DNA of 64,000 nucleotides, taken from Parabacteroides chongii (GTDB lineage: Bacteria > Bacteroidota > Bacteroidia > Bacteroidales > Tannerellaceae). The stretch is taken from contig NZ_CP120849.1 of the NCBI RefSeq assembly GCF_029581355.1, positions 1,210,501 to 1,274,500 of the forward strand. The letters are read 5' to 3'. A model generated the notes under the pieces. It was not told where the DNA came from. It saw only the letters and a list, made by a program, of their open reading frames with translations, and searched no databases. Positions 53,476 through 60,902 of the stretch are shown here, piece after piece. Positions within the stretch are counted from its first letter, which is position 1, and each line of letters opens with the position of its first letter. The translations under genes and the position numbers were made by a program.

Positions 53476-53673
53476 TTATTTATTATAACTAGAATCCATA
53501 AACCATCTGTGCCTAATTGATTTCAATTGGGCTTGTACTCTACCAGAGTACAAAATGATGTAATCTCCTAATACTTCTTGTGAAAATTCCTGACTGAATA
53601 AACATACTGTAATAGGAACACGATCTAGCTTTCCAACCAGCATCGTTGTTAAAAATTGTTCTTTTAAAGCCAT
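53476..53673 (-). pseudogene. truncated URO-D-family methyltransferase N-terminus
   Basis: A 65-residue ORF. The first 35 residues (MALKEQFLTTMLVGKLDRVP then ITVCLFSQEF) match the N-terminal end of the URO-D/MtbA proteins in this locus (RERMFALLQGKQLDKVP, ERCMAVLNGETPDRLP). After that the sequence loses similarity and stops. It lies between two inverted LacI-type operators, before the GH38 gene. It is probably the leftover of a fourth URO-D gene truncated by recombination, or a leader ORF derived from one. Confidence 0.6.
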
Positions 53674-53692
53674 AATGTATATAGTTTTACTA

Positions 53693-53706
53693 TTTAACCG
53701 ATTAAA
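53693..53706. promoter_or_regulatory. LacI-type operator before the GH38-SusCD unit
   Basis: TTTAACCGATTAAA is the exact reverse complement of the site at 53462-53475. It lies 20 bp upstream of the truncated URO-D ORF and 130 bp downstream of the GH92 terminator region, where a new transcription unit should begin. Confidence 0.6.
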
Positions 53707-53946
53707 ACAATGCAAAGCAAGCAATATTCTTAACTATTATTATTATACTATCATACTATTTTCTTACACAATCTTACGATTACGTTTTTTTATCTCAGAA
53801 TACAACTTTAATGATATTGTATTCTATCATCAAAAAAGAGCCATATCAAACTCTATATTGAGTAATGATATAACTCTTCTAAACTTGTTAATTATAATCT
53901 GTAAGAATATACCTATTGGTTTTAGTCACTCTTTTGTAAAAAAATT
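53707..53946. other. intergenic gap between GH92 and the next unit
   Basis: A stretch of about 240 bp with no coding frame, apart from the operator at its low-coordinate edge and a terminator (53836-53878). It is AT-rich and is likely to contain the promoter for the GH38/SusCD unit. No clear -7/-33 pair was found. Confidence 0.5.
53836..53878 (-). terminator. rho-independent terminator after GH92
   Basis: Minus strand: AAGAGTTATATCA ... TGATATGGCTCTT forms a stem with one small internal mismatch, followed by TTTTTT. It lies 69 bp after the GH92 stop and separates the SusCD-DUF5054-GH92 group from the next group. Confidence 0.7.
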
Positions 53947-56900
53947 TTATTGTTTGGCTTCTTTTCCCATTTCGATCACAATCTTCCCTCCTTTCAATAC
54001 CTCTTCCTGCGAAATCCGGAAACCATTTACCGGTTTACCGTTCAAGGTAACCGATTGAATATATTTATTCTCTTTGGATGCGCCGGGAGCTTCTATCACG
54101 AAAGTCTCGCCGCGGTTATATTTTCCATCCAGCCGGATCGTGATTTTGGGATAGCGCGGAGAAGCCAATTCATAGTACGGCTTTTCAGAACATCCGCCAT
54201 CCATCTGGAACAAACCGAGAGCACTCATGACAAACCAACTACTCATCTGTCCCAGATCCTCATCCCCCGGATAAGCATCGTAAGGAGTGGTTCCGTAATA
54301 CTGCTCCTGTATTGCCCGTACCCATTTCTGCGTCAGCCAGGGAGCACCTGCCCAGTTAAAGAGATAGGCAACTTCCATAGAAGTTTCATTTCCGTGGTTG
54401 ATCGGGAAAGCGGAAAAGTTATCGCCTGCCGCATTAAAGTTGGCATGTGCCGACTGCTCCATCGCTTTATCCAAACGGCTTATAAAACGGTCTTTACCGA
54501 CCATACCGATCAATTTATTCGGATTATGGGGTACGAACCAGGAATAATTGAAGGCATTTCCTTCGGTAAACCCGGGTGTATGATACGGATCGAAAGGCTC
54601 TACCCAATTGCCGTGTTCGTCCTTAGGACGTATAAAACCGGACTTCGGATCAAACAAATTAGACCAATTATTCGAACGTTCATCAAACAGTTTAAAGTCA
54701 TCGGTCTTTCCCAACACTTTAGCCATCTGTCCCAAACACCAGTCGTCGTAAGCATACTCCATCGTATTGGAGACAGTTCCTTTCCCTGCGGGAATATACC
54801 CATATTTCATATAAGGAACCAGGTTCTCAACTCCGACAGTTCCACCACCTTCATACTTTTGAGGAGGTGTTGTCATCATCTTTTTCAGACCGTCATACGC
54901 TATATTCAAGTCAAAGTCACGTATACCGCTTTGCCAGGCTCCCAATATCTGGGAGATCGGATGCATGGCAACCATCACACCGGTATGTTCTATCCCGGCA
55001 GGATCCGTATTGAACCAACCGCTATTCTGATAAAGCTGAATGGCCGAACGTGCCCACTTGCTGGATATTTCCGGAGCCATCAGATTGAATAACTGTTGAT
55101 TATTCCAGAATGTATTCCAATATTCACCGCTTACGATACAATCGTCCGTTTTCTCCAACTGCCTGATCCTTTCATCTTCATCCACAAAACGACCGTCGAC
55201 ATCGCTCCAGGTTGCTTTGGCTGCTAACGCGCGGTAAAGGTTGGTATAGAACTTCTTCTTTTGCAGATAATCGTCCGTTTCAATCGCTATTCTTCCCAGG
55301 TATTCATCCCAAACGGCACGGGCATTGTTCACTACTTTCTCAAAATCCCATCCGAAAGGATCAGCCAGTTCCTGCTTCAGGTTGTTGCGTGCCCCTGCCA
55401 TATCTACCAGAGAAACACCGGAACGGACTAAGATTTCTTCGTTCTCTTTCGTCTTATAATTCAGGAATATACCGACATCGCCTTTGCCTTCTATCATGGT
55501 GATATTCTGCCTGATTTCCGCAGGGGTTTCAAACTCGTGATTCCTGTTCCATCCGGGGATATAACCGGTTACTGGCTGAACACCTTCATTCACCCATCCG
55601 CCCATCAAATCAAAAGGTTTGCTGAACTGGAGGACGAAATACAATGTATAACTCTGCTCCAATGTATATCCGGTAAAAGCATTATAGTAAGTAGCATAAC
55701 CTTCTATTTCCGTATCGCTGACTTTCGTTACACGGGTATTGACCAGATTATGCGGATACTCGTTAGGAGTGAACATATCGATCAGGATACGCGCGTCTTC
55801 CCTGGCAGGGAAAATATATCGTTGTAAAGCTGCACGGCGGGTTGCCGTTATGTCCGCTTGTATCTTCGTATCCGTCATATACACGGAATATTTACCTATT
55901 TCTGCCTTTTCCGACGATTTGTCAATCCGCGAACGATAACCCTCATCCGGAAAATCTTCCCTGCCGGGATTAACTTTCAGTTCACCGCAGGTCGGTTGCA
56001 TCAGAAAGCCGGTCATCGTCCAGTCGCTGAAATGGTTAAAGCCCATGATATTTTCTATAGTATATTCATATCCGGCTTTCCATATCTCGTCCTGGTTATC
56101 GGGAGCGATCTGTACCATGCTCAAAGGGAGACTTGGTCCGGGTTTGAACATCCAACGGGAATTGCCCGTACCCATCAGCAAGTCCACATCATCCGAATAG
56201 GAATGTAGCGGTTGTGAACTACGGATCACTTCACCTTTATAAATAACATCTTCGCCATCCCGGATTGTAAATAGCAACTTTTCCTGTTTGCCTTTAGCCT
56301 GTGCAGCCGGCATCAATATTTCCTGGATACTCTCCCCTACTTCGATCGTACGTGAAACAGGAGCACATCCCTCTACCCCAAAAGTCAACTCCCGGGGTGC
56401 ATCAAACTGGTTCATATCCACCAAAACCGGCAACATACGTTCTCCATTCTCTTTTTGATATTCAAAAGGTGCAGCTTTTACGGAACGTATCAACGAAGAA
56501 GACGCTTTCCCAAGTTGTACAGAAACCGGTGTTTCCAACCGGATACAATCGAAAATAGCCCATGTGCCTTTTATGGTTCCCAATTGGATCTTATTCATAC
56601 CGGGAGTAAGCCATGAAGAGGGGAATTGTATATGTATCTCTTTCGCTTTTCCTGTTCCCTTATTTTCCAAAAACTCCGAAACATTCTCCCCGTTCAGTTC
56701 TTCTTCGAACCGATGACCGTTGATCTCAACCCGTATTTTGATCGGCTTACTATTATGTGCACCGGTGAAAAAGAAAGTAAGAGAACACTCCCCTTTTCCA
56801 GCAACTTTGTTCAGATTGAAATAGATAGAAGGGAAATGTCTCGGATGAAATCCGGCCCAGTATCCACCGCCTGCCCAGCCATCCAACGGACCCGGCAAAA

Positions 56901-57111
56901 CATACGGCCAGTGTTTTTCAGGAGTAGAATATCCTACATAAAAAGATTTCTCTCCCCCGAAGTTCGCCAGAAAACTTTTGTAATTATCGGGATAGAGGGC
57001 AAACTCCGCAGCGGAATTGTCCTGCTTTCCTATTTCGAAAAGGACTTTATTTCCTCCGTATATACCGGGAGGCGATAGAAGAATAAAAAGAATTAAGAAT
57101 AGATGTTTCAT
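53947..57111 (-). CDS. GH92 alpha-mannosidase with N-terminal beta domain
   Basis: A 1054-residue secreted enzyme. The signal peptide is FLILFILLSPPGIYGG. Residues about 20-200 form a beta-sandwich with a PL4-type/carbohydrate-binding look (ECSLTFFFTGAHN, KIRVEINGHRFEEEL, WAIFDCIRLETP), not found in minimal GH92 proteins. The GH92 catalytic part has NHGNETSMEVAYLFNW (general acid Glu) and YPGDEDLGQMSSWFVMSALG (acidic base), plus the N-terminal MGTGNSRWMF block. GH92 enzymes are calcium-dependent exo-alpha-mannosidases, mostly alpha-1,2/1,3/1,4/1,6. The gene follows the DUF5054 gene by 160 bp and is followed by a terminator. It supports alpha-mannoside as the locus substrate. Confidence 0.88.
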   Translation of the reverse strand: MKHLFLILFILLSPPGIYGGNKVLFEIGKQDNSAAEFALYPDNYKSFLANFGGEKSFYVGYSTPEKHWPYVLPGPLDGWAGGGYWAGFHPRHFPSIYFNLNKVAGKGECSLTFFFTGAHNSKPIKIRVEINGHRFEEELNGENVSEFLENKGTGKAKEIHIQFPSSWLTPGMNKIQLGTIKGTWAIFDCIRLETPVSVQLGKASSSLIRSVKAAPFEYQKENGERMLPVLVDMNQFDAPRELTFGVEGCAPVSRTIEVGESIQEILMPAAQAKGKQEKLLFTIRDGEDVIYKGEVIRSSQPLHSYSDDVDLLMGTGNSRWMFKPGPSLPLSMVQIAPDNQDEIWKAGYEYTIENIMGFNHFSDWTMTGFLMQPTCGELKVNPGREDFPDEGYRSRIDKSSEKAEIGKYSVYMTDTKIQADITATRRAALQRYIFPAREDARILIDMFTPNEYPHNLVNTRVTKVSDTEIEGYATYYNAFTGYTLEQSYTLYFVLQFSKPFDLMGGWVNEGVQPVTGYIPGWNRNHEFETPAEIRQNITMIEGKGDVGIFLNYKTKENEEILVRSGVSLVDMAGARNNLKQELADPFGWDFEKVVNNARAVWDEYLGRIAIETDDYLQKKKFYTNLYRALAAKATWSDVDGRFVDEDERIRQLEKTDDCIVSGEYWNTFWNNQQLFNLMAPEISSKWARSAIQLYQNSGWFNTDPAGIEHTGVMVAMHPISQILGAWQSGIRDFDLNIAYDGLKKMMTTPPQKYEGGGTVGVENLVPYMKYGYIPAGKGTVSNTMEYAYDDWCLGQMAKVLGKTDDFKLFDERSNNWSNLFDPKSGFIRPKDEHGNWVEPFDPYHTPGFTEGNAFNYSWFVPHNPNKLIGMVGKDRFISRLDKAMEQSAHANFNAAGDNFSAFPINHGNETSMEVAYLFNWAGAPWLTQKWVRAIQEQYYGTTPYDAYPGDEDLGQMSSWFVMSALGLFQMDGGCSEKPYYELASPRYPKITIRLDGKYNRGETFVIEAPGASKENKYIQSVTLNGKPVNGFRISQEEVLKGGKIVIEMGKEAKQ

Positions 57112-57271
57112 GATCTTTAGCTTTATTTCAAATTAACACTCATGGTTTCCTGGCAATATTAACCGGAGCCATCCAGTCTAACAGATTACAAAATAAAAAC
57201 AACCATCAGTACCACGCAATAGCAAATAGCTGTTTATTCCGTGGATTATTAATGTTTTCTGTATACAATAG

Positions 57272-59260
57272 TTAATCTATCCGTTCGATCGTGAAACGAT
57301 AAGTTAACGATCCCTCATTCCACATACGGAAATTTGTATTCCAAAGATTATTACTCAGATTAAAATGAATACCGCCCTTTTTGTCGGGGTATTCCAATGA
57401 GTAGTTTATACCTCTCGCCTCACCTACATTAACCAGGAAAGCGGCTTCACTCCATATGCGGATGGTTCCGGATGAAGTCACCAAATCCACATAACGGTCG
57501 ATACCGTGCTGCTGACGATTCCCTTTTTCTACCACATCGAACAGATCGACACGCTCACCGACTTTCTCTGCTACGATCGAAAGAATATCATCCGTATTAA
57601 AAGACAACCAATAGGCCTCCGGCAAGCGGACCGCAGGTTTATCTTTTATAGTCAAAGTGACTTCCGCTTTCTTTCCATTCTTATATTCCAACACATCCAC
57701 ATACATCTTTTCAGGATATACCCGCCGGTCAACTTCAGGACGCTCCGGGAAAACAAGCTCATTCACCGTCCGTATTCCTTTCTTCTCTTTACGAACCTCC
57801 TGCCTGATGGTCTGTGCAGGGAGAGAGACACTTATGGCTTTCGATTTATCCAGTTCCGGTTTACCTATATCAGCCAAAGCCCATCCATAATGAGCACGCA
57901 AGTAGTTATCCAGATAATGCTGATAATCAGCGGCATCATACATTTGATATGATAATCCTTCTATCTTCAAAATGTCATTTTTCAATACAGCAGCTTGCCA
58001 AGGCGTTGAAGCCACCGATTGGGATTTCTCCGTAAATGAAGGAACAACCGGCTCGTCAATCTCTTTCATTTTGGCCAACGCCTCTACCTGCAAATTCTGA
58101 GGCAGGTATTGAATCGCATTATAAATATAATCATCCAATTCCTTCCACGATGCTTCCGCTTTCCGGAAAGGTGCGGTAGAACGAGCCGGTAAGAAAAGAT
58201 CCGTATCATATTTGTCCCAATTATGAAGATGTGTTTTCACATCAACACCCTGTGTATGTTCGGCTATCAATCCTAGTTCCAAAGCAAAATCAAGTGCCGC
58301 ATCGCTGTTCTTGTCGATTTTCTTTTCACGCAACCACTGAGAATAGAGTTCGGACAACGCCCTGAATTTTGCCATTCGTATCGGAGCACTTCCATAACCG
58401 TAAATCCAGGTATCCCCTATTTCTGATGTAACTACCGGTAACTGGTCCTGCATAGCAATCAGCTCTTCCGCTATTTCATTGAAAGAAGAGGCTATCAAAC
58501 GGGCTTTCGGATAACGTTTATGCAAATCGGCATAAATTGCCTTCACTTTTTCATAGGGGTGAGGTCCATGATTATCTCCGGTAAAATTAATCGAGATTAC
58601 CGCTTTTCCTCCCGGAAGTATATTCTCCGAGCCATAATCCTGCTGATAGACCAGAATCAATTCACTGCCATCCGTATCTCTCCAACGGCAAAACTCAGGT
58701 ACGGAAGGAATGGGACAAGCCGGATTTACGCCTATATGCAGAAAACGAATACCGGCACGGCTCATCGGAGCCACAATACTACGTGTATGCCCCGGTACAT
58801 CCGTCATCTTGGCAGCAATCGTTTTCTTTCCGTACTTTTCATCCAGCTTATGTGACAAAAGCAGGCAAGTCTCAAACAAATCCCGATTCATCGATTCCGA
58901 CTCGACGGTATAAGGCACTGAATTCCAAACAATGTCCCCTCGCCGGATAGCCGTTTCCAAACGTTCCACTTCTTTGGGCGATGCCGTATGGAGGTATTTC
59001 CAGATCAACCATGCTCCCGTTGTCCAAACATATTTTTCACTAGCATTCTCTGCACGTAACTTTTCCGATACATCCAATGCCTTCGGTATAAATTCCGTTA
59101 TATAACGCTGGGTTACCACGGAACTCAAATCGGTAAAACCGACATCCAGATGCGTTTTGAAAACAACATACACTTTCTCGACAGATGTATTTATTTCCTG
59201 TCCATTGAGCTGGACTATTCCCAAAGATATAATTAAGAGAGAAATTAAAATTCGTTTCAT
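57272..59260 (-). CDS. DUF5054 family GH38-related glycosidase
   Basis: A 662-residue secreted protein. ATG 59260 (MKRILISLLIISLGIVQLNG) starts a signal peptide; an upstream frame from 59371 adds residues with no family match. The N-terminal domain is related to GH38: VYVVFKTHLDVGFTDL (zinc pair His37, Asp39) and AKMTDVPGHTRSIVAP with Asp154 as a nucleophile candidate. The C-terminal third is beta-rich and matches the DUF5054 group of GH38-like enzymes in Bacteroidetes. It follows SusD, separated by a large hairpin, and precedes GH92. Biochemical activity is not established for most DUF5054 proteins, so an alpha-mannosidase role is an inference. Confidence 0.7.
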   Translation of the reverse strand: MKRILISLLIISLGIVQLNGQEINTSVEKVYVVFKTHLDVGFTDLSSVVTQRYITEFIPKALDVSEKLRAENASEKYVWTTGAWLIWKYLHTASPKEVERLETAIRRGDIVWNSVPYTVESESMNRDLFETCLLLSHKLDEKYGKKTIAAKMTDVPGHTRSIVAPMSRAGIRFLHIGVNPACPIPSVPEFCRWRDTDGSELILVYQQDYGSENILPGGKAVISINFTGDNHGPHPYEKVKAIYADLHKRYPKARLIASSFNEIAEELIAMQDQLPVVTSEIGDTWIYGYGSAPIRMAKFRALSELYSQWLREKKIDKNSDAALDFALELGLIAEHTQGVDVKTHLHNWDKYDTDLFLPARSTAPFRKAEASWKELDDYIYNAIQYLPQNLQVEALAKMKEIDEPVVPSFTEKSQSVASTPWQAAVLKNDILKIEGLSYQMYDAADYQHYLDNYLRAHYGWALADIGKPELDKSKAISVSLPAQTIRQEVRKEKKGIRTVNELVFPERPEVDRRVYPEKMYVDVLEYKNGKKAEVTLTIKDKPAVRLPEAYWLSFNTDDILSIVAEKVGERVDLFDVVEKGNRQQHGIDRYVDLVTSSGTIRIWSEAAFLVNVGEARGINYSLEYPDKKGGIHFNLSNNLWNTNFRMWNEGSLTYRFTIERID

Positions 59261-59288
59261 GTGTAAATGATAATTATATTCATAAAAA

Positions 59289-59358
59289 AACAGCATACAG
59301 AAACTATAAATAGCAGAATATATTTTCTGAGATCTATCGATGTACCCTGTATGCTGTT
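59289..59358 (-). terminator. hairpin with long loop after the second SusD gene
   Basis: Minus strand: AACAGCATACAG (59347-59358) and CTGTATGCTGTT (59289-59300) pair perfectly over 12 bp, followed by a run of seven T. The loop itself contains a smaller hairpin. It is likely a terminator or attenuator between SusD and the DUF5054 gene. Confidence 0.65.
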
Positions 59359-59396
59359 CCGATTTCAACAATCAATCTCTAAAATACCAATTCATA

Positions 59397-60890
59397 TTAG
59401 TATCCGGGATTTTGCTTAATTTTCCCCTGAGATTCATCTATGATATTCTGTGGAATAGGGAATAACACCATATGTGGTTGAGCAGTCGTATATCCTTCTT
59501 CATGAGCTGTAGAAATTAACTTGTCATGACGAATCAAATCCCGACGGCGATGCCCTTCACAGAATAACTCCCTGCCTCTTTCATCCAGAATGAAATCACG
59601 GAATGCCTCTTTACTCGCAGTAGCAGCTGCCGGTATGGAGTTAGACAAACCTACCCGGGCACGAATCTGTTCTACATAAGAAATTGCTTCTGCCGTAGGA
59701 CCATTTTGTTCATTTATAGCCTCTGCCAACTCCAGTAAGACATCCGCATAACGATGAACAACGACATCGTTTCCTGAATACTCGGTTGTTTGCTTTGGAT
59801 CTTCGGGATATTTTATTGGAAGAGCACCTTTCTTCAAGTGTTCGAAATTATCACGAGTAGCCAACACAGAGTCCGTAGCCCCTTCAGGCAAATATTTAAA
59901 CTCTCCGACCAAAGAATTTAAACGGTCATCCCCCTTTTCATATTTATCGTAAAAACTCCATGGAGTATTATGAACATACCACCGCTGAATTTTATTGTTT
60001 GCCAAAGGATATCCCGGAGGAACAATATGTGTTAACCACATATTACCCTCTCCTCCTTCTGCAAGACAAGGTATAGCCCATATAATCTCATTATTCTTTG
60101 CATTCTCAACTGAGAAAACAGAAGAATAGCTCGGCTGCAAATCATATCCCAGCTTCGTAATCTCCCGGCAAGCGGCTTCAGCATCCTGCCAACGCTTTTC
60201 CTGCATGTACAATTTCACCAATATGGCATAGGCTGCCCCTTTCGTAAAACGCCCCCAGTCGTTTGCAGCATAAGTTGACGGTAAAACAGACGCTGCACTC
60301 TTCAAATCACTTTCTATCAATTTAACAAATTCCTCTTTAGAAAGACGTTCAAGAATAACTTCATTTTCCGGATTTCGAAGTATTTCCGGATCGGTGACCA
60401 CTCCTGCTGTACCATAAAAATCGTACAACATGAACATATACTGCCCCCTAGCACATTGTACTTGGGCTATCAGTTCATTTTTACGATCCTCATTCATCGG
60501 AGTACGTTGCAAATCATCCATTAAAAGAGTAGCCCGACTCACATGTTTAATGAAGTTTGTATAATGCTTCGTTACATTACTCTCTGTTGATGACCATAAA
60601 AAACGTTCAACGACCTCCAGGTCATTTCTTGTTAATCCCATCTCATCCGTAACCAAATTGGATTCCATAAAATAACTAGCCACATGAGCACTAAATATAC
60701 TACCGCTCCAACCGGCTATAAACGGACGATATATAGCTGTTACTGCCGCACGGGCATCGTCTTCGTTCTGGAAATAGTTTTCCGGAATAATTTTATCATT
60801 CACAACTGGATCCAAATCCAAACAAGATGTTAGCCCTAAAGAACAAACAGCCAATAATGATATCGCATTTTTTAAAATAAGTCTTTTCAT
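59397..60890 (-). CDS. SusD-like surface glycan-binding lipoprotein (second pair)
   Basis: A 497-residue SusD homologue with a lipobox LGLTSC (Cys23) and the mature start LDLDPVVNDKIIPENYFQNEDDARAAVTAIY. Helical pairs (CARGQYMFMLYDFYG), HRYADVLLELAEAINE and DERGRELFCEGHRRRDLIR match the family's C-terminal region. It pairs with the second SusC gene, which ends 13 bp upstream, and is followed by a terminator-like hairpin. It is clearly different from the first SusD (45839), so the two SusCD pairs probably take up different glycan fragments. Confidence 0.92.
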   Translation of the reverse strand: MKRLILKNAISLLAVCSLGLTSCLDLDPVVNDKIIPENYFQNEDDARAAVTAIYRPFIAGWSGSIFSAHVASYFMESNLVTDEMGLTRNDLEVVERFLWSSTESNVTKHYTNFIKHVSRATLLMDDLQRTPMNEDRKNELIAQVQCARGQYMFMLYDFYGTAGVVTDPEILRNPENEVILERLSKEEFVKLIESDLKSAASVLPSTYAANDWGRFTKGAAYAILVKLYMQEKRWQDAEAACREITKLGYDLQPSYSSVFSVENAKNNEIIWAIPCLAEGGEGNMWLTHIVPPGYPLANNKIQRWYVHNTPWSFYDKYEKGDDRLNSLVGEFKYLPEGATDSVLATRDNFEHLKKGALPIKYPEDPKQTTEYSGNDVVVHRYADVLLELAEAINEQNGPTAEAISYVEQIRARVGLSNSIPAAATASKEAFRDFILDERGRELFCEGHRRRDLIRHDKLISTAHEEGYTTAQPHMVLFPIPQNIIDESQGKIKQNPGY

Positions 60891-60902
60891 ATTCTATAAT
60901 TA

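Noticed and set aside
53950..55092. 380-residue plus-strand ORF
   Set aside because: It is antisense to the GH92 gene, with Arg/Ile/His-rich composition typical of a shadow frame.
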